Part shown: one piece after another, positions 42,774-51,546 of the stretch
Position numbering within the stretch: position 1 is the first letter of the stretch
Layout: each line of letters begins with the position of its first letter
NCBI RefSeq assembly: GCF_004323735.1
Contig: NZ_CP036455.1
Location: forward strand, 1,917,101-1,981,100
Reading direction: 5' to 3'
Source: Streptomonospora litoralis
GTDB lineage: Bacteria; Actinomycetota; Actinomycetes; Streptosporangiales; Streptosporangiaceae
DNA: 64,000 nucleotides
Translations under genes and position numbers: made by a program
The notes under the pieces: model-generated
Database searches by the model: none
The model's input: the letters and a program-made list of their open reading frames with translations, nothing else
Told to the model about the DNA's origin: nothing

Positions 42774-44216
42774 TCACTCGGTGTACTGTTCGGAGCGGTC
42801 GCCGCCCCAGAGGGTGTGGAAGACGCCGTCGCGATCGGTGCGGCGGTACGTGTGCGCGCCGAAGAAGTCCCGCTGGGCCTGGGTCAGGGCTGCCGGGAGC
42901 CGTCCGGCGCGCAGCGCGTCGTAGTAGGCCAGGGCGGCGGAGAAGCCCGGCGTGGGGATGCCGTGCCGGGTGGCGGTGGCCACCACCGCGCGCCAGTCGC
43001 CCTGGGCCCGGCCGATCTCGGCGGAGAAGCGCTCGTCGGCGATCAGCGTCGCCAGGTCCGGGTCGGAGGCGTAGGCGGAGCGGATGTGGTCCAGGAACAC
43101 CGCGCGGATGATGCACCCGCCCCGCCAGATCGCCGCCACGGCGCCCAGGTCGATGTCCCAGCCGTACTCCTGTGCTCCGGCCTGGATCATGTTCCAGCCT
43201 TGCGAGTACGCGACGATCTTCGAGGCGTAGAGGGCCTGTTCGACCTGGTCGGCGAAGTGCCCGGCGGCGTCGCTCGCCATCGCCTCGGCGCGGGGGCCGG
43301 GCAGTCCCGCCGCGGCGGCGCGCAGGTCGGCGTGGCCCGACAGCGAACGCGCGAACACGGCCTCGGCGATGCCCGAGACCGGAACACCCAGCTCCAAGGC
43401 GGTCTGCACGGTCCAGCGCCCCGTGCCCTTCTGCTCGGCCCGGTCGGCGACGACGTCGACGAACGGCGCGCCGGTCTCGGCGTCGGTGTGCGAGAGCACC
43501 TCGGCCGAGACCTCCATCAGGTAGGAGTCCAGCCGTCCGCTGTTCCAGGTGCGGAAGACCTCGGCGATCTGGGCGGGGCTGTAGCCCGCCACGTCGCGCA
43601 GCAGGTGGTACGCCTCGCCGATCAGCTGCATGTCGGCGTACTCGATGCCGTTGTGCACCATCTTCACGAAGTGGCCCGCCCCGTCGGTGCCGACGTGGGT
43701 GGTGCAGGGCGCGCCGTCGTCGGCCTTGGCGGCGACGGACTCCAGCATCGGACCGAGTGAGGCGTAGGACTCGGCCGACCCGCCGGGCATGATGCTGGGT
43801 CCGTGCAGCGCACCCTCCTCGCCTCCGGAGATCCCGGCGCCGACGAAGTGGATGCCGCGGTCGCGCAGCTCGCGCTCGCGGCGGCGGGTGTCGGCGAAGT
43901 GGGCGTTGCCGCCGTCGATGATGACGTCGCCCTCCTCCAGCAGCGGGGCGAACTCGGCGATGACGGCGTCGGTGGGCTCGCCGGCCTTGACCATGACCAC
44001 CAGGCGGCGCGGGCGTTCGAGCGATGCGACGAAATCCGCGGGCGACTCGGCGGGCAGGAAGGCCCCCTCGTCGCCGAACTCCTCGATCAGGGCCCGCGTC
44101 TTGGCCGGAGTGCGGTTGTGCACCGCGACGGTGTATCCGCTCCGGGCGAAGTTGCGGGCGAGATTGCGCCCCATCACGGCCAGGCCGGTGACGCCGATGT
44201 CGGCCGAAGTGCTCAT
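42774..44216 (-). CDS. gnd: 6-phosphogluconate dehydrogenase, decarboxylating
   Basis: The 480-residue protein is the full length of the long (dimeric) Gnd type. It has the NADP fold GVTGLAVMGRNLARNFA (8-24), VDGGNAHF-type substrate loop (IIDGGNAHFADTRRRE), GISGGEEGALHGPSIMPGG, the catalytic Lys/Asn region KMVHNGIEYADMQLI and the C-terminal RAQGDWRAVVATATRHGIPTPGFS. Role: oxidative pentose phosphate pathway, converting 6-phosphogluconate to ribulose 5-phosphate, CO2 and NADPH. Monocistronic, convergent with the exporter. Confidence 0.97.
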   Translation of the reverse strand: MSTSADIGVTGLAVMGRNLARNFARSGYTVAVHNRTPAKTRALIEEFGDEGAFLPAESPADFVASLERPRRLVVMVKAGEPTDAVIAEFAPLLEEGDVIIDGGNAHFADTRRRERELRDRGIHFVGAGISGGEEGALHGPSIMPGGSAESYASLGPMLESVAAKADDGAPCTTHVGTDGAGHFVKMVHNGIEYADMQLIGEAYHLLRDVAGYSPAQIAEVFRTWNSGRLDSYLMEVSAEVLSHTDAETGAPFVDVVADRAEQKGTGRWTVQTALELGVPVSGIAEAVFARSLSGHADLRAAAAGLPGPRAEAMASDAAGHFADQVEQALYASKIVAYSQGWNMIQAGAQEYGWDIDLGAVAAIWRGGCIIRAVFLDHIRSAYASDPDLATLIADERFSAEIGRAQGDWRAVVATATRHGIPTPGFSAALAYYDALRAGRLPAALTQAQRDFFGAHTYRRTDRDGVFHTLWGGDRSEQYTE

Positions 44217-44578
44217 GCTGCTGCTCCCGGTGAAGGTCTGCCCCGGCCCCGGCGCGCCGAAAGGCCGGGCCGTGCGCTGCTCTGCACAGTAAGCGCTGCC
44301 CCGCCCGGCGCCGGAGGATGCGCCCGGCGTTGCGCTGTGCTCGTGCGCACATCGGCCGCGCGTCGGCCGCCGACCGTGGGCAGCCTCCGCGGCCGACCGC
44401 CGCCGCGTTCGTCCGCGCCATCACCCCGCCCCCGGCCCCGACCGGTTCGGTCGGGGCCGACAGGGGCGGCCGGACGCCGATGTGGTCGCGGCGGTGTGTA
44501 GGGTTCCGGCGCGGAGCCGCGCGAGCGCCCGCACACCGATTGCGACAGCACCTCCACAGCACCTCCAGGAAGGTTCGG
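44217..44578. other. 362-base divergent intergenic region with a hairpin
   Basis: Lies between gnd (-) and the MpaB-type gene (+). A hairpin of 11 bp and 3-base loop occurs at 44434-44458. No gene or clear promoter was recognised; CAGGAAGG precedes the + gene. Confidence 0.5.
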
Positions 44579-45763
44579 ATGACCGACGAACCCGCCCTCG
44601 CCGCGTCTCCGCGGCGGCTCCGCCACCCCGAGCAGGTCGCCCGCGACCACGGCCGCTTTCGAGCGGCCCTGCTGGCCGAGGGCCTCGGCACCGGCGACCC
44701 GGTTGCCGACGACGCCTTCGCCGACCTCGCGGCCGGCGGCGCCGCCGCGCGCCGCGCCCTCGCCGCCGGCCTGCGCGAGGGCCTCTCCTCCCTGCAAGAG
44801 CCGCCGCCCGCGGGGATCGCGGCGCTGCTGAGGGAGTCGGAGGAGGCCGTCGCCGGCACCGACCGGGAGCTGCTGGAGCGGGGCGACGTCGCCAGCATCG
44901 CCGTCGACCCCTTCTGGAGCCGGATCGCGTTCGCCCTGGGGTCGCTGGTGCACACCTACAGTGCTCCCGCCATCGCCCGGGTCCTCACCGGAACCGGCAA
45001 GCTCACCGAGTCCGCCGGGCGGCGGCTGGGCGAGACCGGGCTCTGGCGCGCCGACGCCATCCTGCCCGGCGGGCTGCTGCCCGGCGCGGACGGCTACGTC
45101 GACAGCGTCCAGGTGCGGCTGCTGCACGCCCGTGTGCGCGCGGCCGCGCTGCGCAGCGGATGGGACACCGCCGAATGGGGCGTGCCGATCAACAGTGTCG
45201 ACGTGGCGCGCACCTGGCTGGACTTCACCGTCGTGCCGTTCCGCGCGTTGGAGAAGGTCGGTATCGTCCTGACGGATGAGGAGGAGCGTGATCTCTACCG
45301 GTACTGGCACTGCGTCGCCGCGCTGATCGGGGTCGACCCCCGTTTTTATACCGAGGTGGTCGACCATGCCTCGGCCGAGGGCCTGCTCGAACTGGTCGAG
45401 ACCACCAACGGCCCGCCCGACGAGGGCGCCCGCGCGCTCGTGCACGCCCTGCTCGACGCGCTCGCCACCGGGCCCATGGGCGCGGTGCTGCCACTGCGGG
45501 GCGACGCGGTCGAGCGGCTGCTGCACGCGCTGACCAGGCTTATCCAGGGCGACGAAGCCGCCGACGGGCTCGGCTTGGGCGCCGAGGACATCACCCCGTT
45601 CGTGCCGCTGCTGGCGATGGGCAACTCCCAGGCGCGGCGCTGGGAGCGGGCAACGGAGGAGTCGTGGGAACAGGCGCTGCACGAGCACACCGAGTTCCGC
45701 CGCACCGAGTTCGCCCATCTGCCCGGCACCGAGTACCGCTCCGCGGTGGAGGCCGAGGGGTAG
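44579..45763 (+). CDS. MpaB-family oxygenase (DUF2236)
   Basis: The 394-residue protein resembles the rubber-oxygenase/MpaB group: PFWSRIAFALGSLVHTYSAPAIARVL (in parts, about 112-137), DSVQVRLLHARVRAAAL, GVPINSVDVARTWLDFTVVP and LYRYWHCVAALIGVDPRFY. The histidines in RLLHARVR and YWHCVA are candidate heme ligands. Family role: heme-dependent oxidation, with substrates ranging from polyisoprene to unknown. ATG 44579 follows AGGAAGG. Confidence 0.8.
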   Translation: MTDEPALAASPRRLRHPEQVARDHGRFRAALLAEGLGTGDPVADDAFADLAAGGAAARRALAAGLREGLSSLQEPPPAGIAALLRESEEAVAGTDRELLERGDVASIAVDPFWSRIAFALGSLVHTYSAPAIARVLTGTGKLTESAGRRLGETGLWRADAILPGGLLPGADGYVDSVQVRLLHARVRAAALRSGWDTAEWGVPINSVDVARTWLDFTVVPFRALEKVGIVLTDEEERDLYRYWHCVAALIGVDPRFYTEVVDHASAEGLLELVETTNGPPDEGARALVHALLDALATGPMGAVLPLRGDAVERLLHALTRLIQGDEAADGLGLGAEDITPFVPLLAMGNSQARRWERATEESWEQALHEHTEFRRTEFAHLPGTEYRSAVEAEG

Positions 45764-46148
45764 CCCCCCGGGTGGCTGGCCGCCTCCGGCCAGCGGTGGG
45801 ACGCCGCTCGACGAGGTCATCTACGGTTGCGCTGCAAGACCGCCGTGCCCTTTTCGGTCCGGCGGCCGGTGCGGAGGCGCGCCGCCGGATTCCGTCCATC
45901 CCGCGGCGTGCCTCCATCCGCTGGCGCCCGGTTCTGCGCGACCGGTCCCGCCAACCCGGCACCGACCGCCGCCACGGAACGCGGCGCCGGACGGCGCGTG
46001 CCACGTCGCCCGGCGCATCGCCCATCAGTGGTTCGGCGCCATGCCCTCCGAGTGCGGCGATGACAGCTCATGTCCATCCGTTTTCCATATCGGCAAGTCG
46101 TGCTACTTTCTATATTGGAAAGAGGCAGAGCCGGATCGGGAGCCCAGC
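45764..46148. other. 385-base region: weak hairpin, then an operator-bearing promoter
   Basis: A short hairpin (8-bp stem, 45775-45794) may end the MpaB transcript. The rest is gene-free until an AT-rich promoter area from 46080. Confidence 0.5.
46081..46121. promoter_or_regulatory. Inverted repeat TTTCCATAT...ATATTGGAAA before a regulator operon
   Basis: Arms at 46082-46090 and 46112-46121 flank about 21 bases and surround a possible -10 (CTATAT). It lies 28 bases before the first gene. Autoregulation by the winged-helix product of this operon is inferred. Confidence 0.55.
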
Positions 46149-46628
46149 ATGGAGCAGGAGCAGGAGGCCCGCGCGGCGCTGGAGGACGTCCGGCGCCGCC
46201 AGGAGTCGGTGAGCCGCGAACTCGGCCGCTACCGGCCGACGGGCTGGATGACCGCGATGTATGTCCTGGGCATGTACACGGTGCTGGCGACCACCGAACT
46301 CGGGCCGGCCATCGCGCTGCCCGCGGCCGCCTGCGGCTTCGGGGTGATGGTCGCGGGGGTGGCTCTGGCCGTCCGCCGGGCGGCGCACAGCGGCGTCCAA
46401 CCGCGCCGCGTCTGGACACCCTGGCGCCTCGTCGCCGCCGTGTCCTGGCTCGCCGGGATCTACGGCGTTTTCTGGCTCGCAGAGGCGGCGGTGCGGGTCC
46501 ACCTGCCCGAATGGCAGGCACCTTTCGTCGCGGCCGCTCCGGCGGCCCTGGCGACCTGGCTGTTCGCAGAATGGTTGTGGTGGCTCGGTTTCGGCCCGCG
46601 GCGCTTCGCCGCGGAGGGGTCCGAGTAG
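46149..46628 (+). CDS. Four-helix membrane protein paired with a winged-helix regulator
   Basis: The 159-residue protein begins with a charged coiled helix (EQEQEARAALEDVRRRQESV, 2-21), then four hydrophobic segments (about 32-50, 55-75, 95-113 and 122-145). Similar small membrane proteins with this N-terminal helix lie next to actinobacterial winged-helix regulators. The TAG stop overlaps the following GTG start. Function unknown; a membrane partner of the regulator is plausible. Confidence 0.7.
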   Translation: MEQEQEARAALEDVRRRQESVSRELGRYRPTGWMTAMYVLGMYTVLATTELGPAIALPAAACGFGVMVAGVALAVRRAAHSGVQPRRVWTPWRLVAAVSWLAGIYGVFWLAEAAVRVHLPEWQAPFVAAAPAALATWLFAEWLWWLGFGPRRFAAEGSE

Positions 46629-47068
46629 TGGCCGAAGCGCGATTCGACGAGCTGATCCACGCCTCCACCCGGCTGTCCATCATGGCGATGGCGGCGGCCG
46701 GCCGCGCGATCGAGTTCCGCTTCATCCGCGACGAACTGGGCGTTAGCGACTCCGTGCTGTCGAAGCACCTGGGCGCCTTGGAGACCGCGGGCTACATCGC
46801 CGTGCGCAAGGAGAGCCTGGGCCGGGGGCGGCGGCGCACGGTCGTCGACATCACCGACGAAGGCGACGCCGCGTTCCACGGGCACGTCGCGGCCCTGGAC
46901 GCGATCATCGGCCGCACGCGCGCCCCGGGCGGCGACGCGGGCGGCGAACCGACCGATCCCGGTGGAGCCGGCGGCGGCGCCCGGTTTGCAGCGAACCGTC
47001 CCGAATCCCCGGATCCCGACGAGGGGTCCGGCGAGGGTTCGGGCGAAACCCGCGCCGAAAAGAGCTGA
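46628..47068 (+). CDS. Winged-helix (MarR-like, HTH_27) transcriptional regulator
   Basis: The 146-residue protein is read from a GTG overlapping the upstream stop. Its core ARFDELIHASTRLSIMAMAAAGRAIEF is followed by LGVSDSVLSKHLGALETAGYIAVRKE (recognition helix, about 44-65) and a wing RRRTVVDITDEG. After residue 95 the protein becomes a disordered Gly/Pro/Glu-rich tail of about 50 residues. Probably autoregulates through the inverted repeat at 46081-46121. Confidence 0.85.
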   Translation: MAEARFDELIHASTRLSIMAMAAAGRAIEFRFIRDELGVSDSVLSKHLGALETAGYIAVRKESLGRGRRRTVVDITDEGDAAFHGHVAALDAIIGRTRAPGGDAGGEPTDPGGAGGGARFAANRPESPDPDEGSGEGSGETRAEKS

Positions 47069-47234
47069 AACAGACGCGTCACGCTGCAGCCGACGGGGCA
47101 CGTTCTCCGCGTGGATCCCGGGCGGGCCGGTGAGGACGGCACCGGCCCGCCCGGCACTCCGCCGCGGGCCGCGCGCCGCTCTCCGACCCGCGGGCCGCGA
47201 CGTACCGGCACCTGCGGCGCACAGCGGACAGGAC

Positions 47235-48257
47235 TCACCCCATCCCCATCAGGAACACCACCCCGACGATGTAGGCGGCGAACATCGCGACGCCCTCGAA
47301 CCCGATCCCGTGCTCCTGGCGGCGGATCAACCCAGCCGCGACCAGCAGGTTGAGCACCACGCCCAGTCCGATGAGCAGGACGACCTCGGGCGTCATCGCC
47401 CCGTAGATCGGCCCCTCCCGGTAGACCAGGTCCGCGGCCGACAGGAACAGCACGTCGAAGCCGTTGCCGCCGATGATGTCGCCCAGGGCCAGGTGCAGCG
47501 CGCGGATACGCACCGCGTACAGTACGGTCACCAGTTCCGGCAGCGAGGTGACGAAACCGGTGACGACGGCGCCGACCACGCCGCCCGACAGCCCGGTCTC
47601 CTCGACCACCGAGAGCCCGGCCACGCCGACGATGTAGCCGGTGCCCGATACGACGGCCGCCATCGCGGCGAACTTCAGCCACATCGCCGCCATCGACTCG
47701 CCCGGCCGCTGCGATGCGGGATCGGGTTCGTCGCGGCGGGTGTTGCGCGTCGGCTTCACCCGCCACATCGGGTTGGCTCCCACCTTGCGAGACAGCCGCA
47801 GCCAGTACCAGTACAGGAAGACCAGCAGTACCGATGCCGGGTGCACACCCGCCACGGCGACCTGCGGCCCGGTCCCGGCCACCAGCACGGTGCCGAGCAT
47901 GATGGACAGCCCGATGGGGGCGAGCAGATTGGGCAGCGACGCCGCGGCGTGTTCGAGGTTGGCGCGCCGGTAGATCAGGTCCGCCAGCGCGATGAAGGTG
48001 GTCTGCAGGGCGATGCCGCCCAAGGCGTTGTTCATCGCGAAGGCGGCGTCGCCGCGCGCGGCACCGAGGATACTGGTGATCAGGCCGGGCAGCGCGGTCA
48101 CCGCGCCCACCAGCAGGATGCCGGCCAGCGTCTCGCCGAGCCCGGTACGGTCGGCGAGCCGGTCCACCAGCCGGGTGAACGGCCCGCCCGCGACGAGCAG
48201 CACCATCGCCGAGCCGGCCAGCACCGCGGCGCTGACCCACACCGGCCACCCGTCCAT
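47235..48257 (-). CDS. CaCA-family sodium/calcium exchanger-like protein
   Basis: The 340-residue membrane protein has about ten helices and two inverted alpha repeats. These are AVTALPGLITSILGAARGDAAFAMNNALGG (about 52-81) and GFVTSLPELVTVLYAVRIRALHLALGDIIGG (about 234-264). Acidic residues in each are the usual cation ligands. In repeat 1 the common Pro-Glu is Pro-Gly, so one ligand is missing or shifted, and the ion preference is uncertain. A charged cytoplasmic loop (RRDEPDPASQRPGES) separates the halves. Transcribed alone. Confidence 0.82.
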   Translation of the reverse strand: MDGWPVWVSAAVLAGSAMVLLVAGGPFTRLVDRLADRTGLGETLAGILLVGAVTALPGLITSILGAARGDAAFAMNNALGGIALQTTFIALADLIYRRANLEHAAASLPNLLAPIGLSIMLGTVLVAGTGPQVAVAGVHPASVLLVFLYWYWLRLSRKVGANPMWRVKPTRNTRRDEPDPASQRPGESMAAMWLKFAAMAAVVSGTGYIVGVAGLSVVEETGLSGGVVGAVVTGFVTSLPELVTVLYAVRIRALHLALGDIIGGNGFDVLFLSAADLVYREGPIYGAMTPEVVLLIGLGVVLNLLVAAGLIRRQEHGIGFEGVAMFAAYIVGVVFLMGMG

Positions 48258-48489
48258 ACCGCCTCTTTCCTGTGTGTCGGCGTCTGTCCCGACGCACCGC
48301 TACCCAGAGGCGCCGCGGGAACAGCATCGAGTGCGGCGAAGCGGGGTGGCGCCTCGAGCCGGTCGAGCGCTCCGAAGGCGACGACGGTTCGCAGACGATC
48401 CGGATCGGCGAGGAGATCGGCGACGCCGAGCTGACGGGGGAGAAGACCACGTGGGTTTCGCCTGCGCACCGGAGGCGCTCAAGATGTTG

Positions 48490-49186
48490 GTCGAGCACCG
48501 GCAGGGCGATTCGGATCTGGTCGAACGCGGCGGCGTGTTCTACCTGATGGCCACCTGCGAGGTGGCCGAGGCCGAGCAGTATGCGCCGGAGGGGTTCATC
48601 GGTGTGGATCTGGGCATCGCCAACATCGCCACCACCTCCACCGGCTACCGGGCGGCCGGGCGGGGCCTGAACCGCCACCGCAAGCGCCAGGCCGCCCTGC
48701 GGGCCAAACTCCAGGCCAAAAGGACCAAGTCCGCCAAACGCCGGCTCAAGAAACGCAACCGCCGCGAGCGGCGCCACGTTGCGAACACCAACCACGTCAT
48801 CGCCAAGCAGATCGTGACCGAGGCTGAACGCACCTCGGCCGGTATCGCCCTGGAAGACCTGACGGGGATCCGGCAGAGGGTACGGCTTTGCCGGCCCCAA
48901 CGGGTCGCGATCCATTCCTGGGCCTTCGCCCGGCTCGCCGCCTTCATCGCCTACAAGGCCAAGCGGGCCGGGGTGCCGCTGGTGCAGGTGGATCCGGCCT
49001 ACACCAGCCGGGAATGCGCCGAATGCCGGTACATCGACAAGAGGAACAGGGTCGCTCAGGCCCGGTTCGTGTGCCGGTCGTGGGGTCGTTGCCCACGCCG
49101 ACCGCAACGCTTCCCGCACCATCGCCGTACGCGGCGAGGCTGCGTGGAATGCGGGGCGTGCGTCACGCGTCCCTGCCGCCCCATAA
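48490..49186 (+). pseudogene. tnpB: Truncated, frameshifted TnpB (IS605/IS607 OrfB) relic
   Basis: The frame preserves the middle and C-terminal part of a TnpB nuclease. RuvC-I is GVDLGIANIATTS (Asp at 48607-48609), the bridge region is rich in Arg/Lys, and RuvC-II is GIALEDLTGIR (Glu near 48852). The zinc finger reads CAEC (about 49016-49027) but the second pair reads CRSW. A frameshift near 49085 moves RuvC-III (HADRNASRTIAV) into another frame, which ends at the TAA near 49186. Roughly the first 180 residues are gone. No tnpA is nearby. The protein cannot be active as written. Confidence 0.85.
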
Positions 49187-49189
49187 GGG

Positions 49190-49283
49190 GTGTCTGGACG
49201 GAGGAGCCCACCCGGCAGCCGGTCGGGCGGCTACCTCCAAGCCCGGCCCTTCAGGGCTCCTTCAGGGCCCGGGTCAAGTTGAC
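49190..49283 (+). other. Possible right end / omegaRNA 3' scaffold of the TnpB element
   Basis: Downstream of the broken tnpB lies CCTCCAAGCCCGGCCCTTCA followed by stacked GGGCC hairpins ending GGGTCAAGTTGAC. This pattern resembles the 3' ends of actinobacterial TnpB elements, where the guide-RNA scaffold is encoded. If so, the bases after 49283 would be the guide region. Resemblance from memory, not tested. Confidence 0.4.
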
Positions 49284-49605
49284 TATCGACCTCGCGCTGG
49301 ACGAGGGCGTCGCTGAGATTCCCGAGCCGCAGTGGGTCGAGAGCCGGGCCGATGCCGACTCCGAGGGAGGGGGTTCCGAGGCCGGCTCCCGTGGCGGGGA
49401 TTCCGGGGCCGACTCCGGGATCGAGTCGATATGGGTGCCGATCCTGATCGTCGTCGGTGTCGTGCTGTTCATCCGGTTCGTCGTGTGGGGCGCGAGCGGT
49501 GGACGGTCCCCCCGGCACCGCGGCGGCGTGATCGGCGGCGGGGGCGGCGCCGGCGGAGGTGCCGGCGGCGCCGGTGGTGGGTGCGGCGGAGGCGGGGGCG
49601 GCTGA
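49279..49605 (+). CDS. Fragment of a membrane protein with Gly-rich tail, function unknown
   Basis: The frame continues without a stop from the tnpB relic, so no independent start is evident; TTG 49279 is only a placeholder. About 108 residues: an acidic Ser/Gly/Asp-rich stretch, one transmembrane helix (SIWVPILIVVGVVLFIRFVV, about 50-69) and a basic then Gly-rich C-terminus ending in glycines. It may be the 3' remnant of a gene cut by the TnpB element. Family not recognised. Confidence 0.4.
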   Translation: MTIDLALDEGVAEIPEPQWVESRADADSEGGGSEAGSRGGDSGADSGIESIWVPILIVVGVVLFIRFVVWGASGGRSPRHRGGVIGGGGGAGGGAGGAGGGCGGGGGG

Positions 49606-49676
49606 CGCGCCCTCGCCCAGCCGGCCGTCGATCCGGTCGGCTGCGCTCACACCGGCGGCCCGGCCGGTTCCGGCTG

Positions 49677-50516
49677 CTATCCGGCGAACGCCTGGGTGCC
49701 CAGCACGGTGACCAGCTCCAGGCGCTCGGCGTCCGCGGTGCCGGGACCGGCCGTGTAGACCATGATGCGCAGATCGCTGCCCGCTACGGTGAGCACGTCG
49801 CAGTCCAGGGTCAGCGGCCCGACCTGCGGGTGGTCGACGGTTTTGCGCGCAGACCGGTGGCGGCCCACAGCCCCGGAGTCCCACAGTTCGGCGAACCGGT
49901 CGCTGTTCGCGCGCAGGTCGGCCACCAGTTGCCGCAGCCGTTGATCGTCCGGGTACCGGGCGGCGGCGGTACGCAGATCGGCAACCAGCGCCGTCTCGAA
50001 AGCGCGCCTGGATTCGGGCGTGTGCCGAACCCGCCCACCCGCTCCGACCAGGTTGCGCCATACCGAGTTGCGGTCGTTGCCGCGCCACCCCGAGGGGTCG
50101 CCCATCAGCGCCGCATAGGGCGGGTTGGCCAGTAGCAGGGTCCAGCAGGCGTCGTAGACCGCGACCGGCGTCCCGGTAAGCCGGTCCAGCAACCGCTGGA
50201 CACTGGGCGGAATGTGGGCGGGGACCGTCCCCGGTCCGGGCAGCGCGAGCCCGGCGAGTTCGAACAGGTGCTCGCGCTCGTCCGGTGTCAGCCGCAGTGC
50301 GCGGCCCAGCGCCTCGACCACCTGAACCGAGGGGTGCACCGCGCGGCCCTGTTCGAGGCGGGTGATGTAGTCCACCGAGATCCCGGCCAGCAGAGCCAGT
50401 TCCTCGCGGCGCAGACCGGCCGCACGCCGCTGTCCGCCCGCGGGCATCCCCACCGCCTCGGGAGAGACCCGGTCGCGCCAACGCCGCACTGCCCGCCCGA
50501 ACTCCGGTTCCGCCAT
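49677..50516 (-). CDS. XRE-family regulator with MmyB-like C-terminal domain
   Basis: The 279-residue protein has an N-terminal helix-turn-helix: RRAAGLRREELALLAGISVDYITRLEQGR (in parts, about 30-58) and PSVQVVEALGRALRLTPDER. The MmyB-type PAS-like domain starts near 105 (AVYDACWTLLLANPPYAALMG) and ends with TVAGSDLRIMVYTAGPGT. In Streptomyces such regulators are divergently paired with a reductase gene and may bind a ligand. That arrangement is seen here, with the SDR gene on the other strand 101 bases away. Confidence 0.9.
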   Translation of the reverse strand: MAEPEFGRAVRRWRDRVSPEAVGMPAGGQRRAAGLRREELALLAGISVDYITRLEQGRAVHPSVQVVEALGRALRLTPDEREHLFELAGLALPGPGTVPAHIPPSVQRLLDRLTGTPVAVYDACWTLLLANPPYAALMGDPSGWRGNDRNSVWRNLVGAGGRVRHTPESRRAFETALVADLRTAAARYPDDQRLRQLVADLRANSDRFAELWDSGAVGRHRSARKTVDHPQVGPLTLDCDVLTVAGSDLRIMVYTAGPGTADAERLELVTVLGTQAFAG

Positions 50517-50617
50517 GTTCCCAGTGTGCCCCCACACCGCGCGGACAGCCTGGTATCGGCGGTCCCAGGTAGCACAGGGCACTGGTCGGCCCGCCGCTGT
50601 CCAGCGACCCTGGAACC

Positions 50618-51325
50618 ATGACCACGACATTGATCACCGGAGCGAACAAGGGCCTCGGCTTCGAGACGGCCCGCCGGCTCGTCGCCGCCGGACACGACGT
50701 CTACATCGGTAGCCGCGATCCGGAGGCGGGGCGGCGTGCCGCCGCGCGACTCGGTGCGAAGGCGGTGCAGATCGACGTCACCGACGACGAGTCGGTCGCG
50801 GAGGCCGCGAAGACCGTCGAGGCCGAAGGCGGACTCGACGTACTCGTGAACAACGCCGGAATCGAGGGCCGCACCGGCGACAACGGTGTAGTCGGCGCGG
50901 CCGACCTCACCGCCGAGGCGATGCGGCCCCTGCTGGAGGTGAACGTCCTCGGCGTGGTGCGCGTGACCCACGCGTTCCTGCCGCTGCTGCGGCACTCCGA
51001 CCACCCGGTCGTGGTGAACCTCAGCAGCGGGCTGGCCTCCATGGCGCGAATCACCACCGAAGGCACGCCGGCGCACGCCTACACCGGCGTGGCCTATCCG
51101 GCATCGAAGACAGCAGTCAACATGATCACCGTGCAGTACGCGAAGGCGTTCCCCGAGATGCGCATCAACGCGGTGGAGCCCGGATTCACCGCCACCGACC
51201 TCAACGGGAACACGGGCATCCAAACCGTCGAGCAGGGCGCGGAGGTCATCGTCGGGATGGCCTGTGTGGGACCCGACGGCCCCACCGGCGGCTACTTCGA
51301 CGTCGACGACCGGCTCCCCTGGTAG
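50618..51325 (+). CDS. Short-chain dehydrogenase/reductase
   Basis: The 235-residue SDR has TLITGANKGLGFETARRL (cofactor glycines, 4-21), VLVNNAGIEG, catalytic Ser in VVNLSSGLASM, YPASKTAVNMITVQYAK (Tyr-x3-Lys) and VEPGFTATDLN. This is the carbonyl-reductase-like type, probably NADP-dependent (Arg after strand 2: IGSRDPEAGRR). Divergent from the MmyB-type regulator, its likely controller. Substrate unknown. Confidence 0.9.
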   Translation: MTTTLITGANKGLGFETARRLVAAGHDVYIGSRDPEAGRRAAARLGAKAVQIDVTDDESVAEAAKTVEAEGGLDVLVNNAGIEGRTGDNGVVGAADLTAEAMRPLLEVNVLGVVRVTHAFLPLLRHSDHPVVVNLSSGLASMARITTEGTPAHAYTGVAYPASKTAVNMITVQYAKAFPEMRINAVEPGFTATDLNGNTGIQTVEQGAEVIVGMACVGPDGPTGGYFDVDDRLPW

Positions 51326-51329
51326 GCGC

Positions 51330-51546
51330 CCGCCGGACCGGGGGCTCGCCACCGGCGGGCAACCGACCCGTCGACCGCGGGCTCCGGCCCGTCGCCGTCG
51401 TCGGTGCCCGCTGTTGCCCGTCGAGCGGCCCGTTGCCCGGCAGCCCACCGCCCGGCAGACCGGCGAGGCCGCACAGCCAACCCGACTTGCACGGCCCGAC
51501 CGCCCATGGGAGCCGGACCGACCCAGCACTTCTTAAACAGGGCTTA
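51330..51546. repeat. Dispersed repeat copy D (right part only), interrupted by IS630
   Basis: It has a right-arm block (about 51340-51480) like those of copies A and C. The terminal stretch CCATGGGAGCCGGACCGACC-CAGCACTTCTTAA then matches the end of copy B at nearly every base. The left part and the hairpin are missing. The IS630 element has jumped into the terminal GGCTTAGCG, which is intact in copy B. Confidence 0.75.

Noticed and set aside
48272-48450. Short frame before the tnpB relic (contains WRLEPVERS)
   Set aside because: No family recognised and the frame runs into the relic; could be a remnant of the interrupted gene, but cannot be supported.
50517-50617. Operator between the MmyB-type regulator and SDR
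   Set aside because: CCTGG/CCAGG fragments occur but no convincing dyad; regulation is inferred from gene arrangement only.
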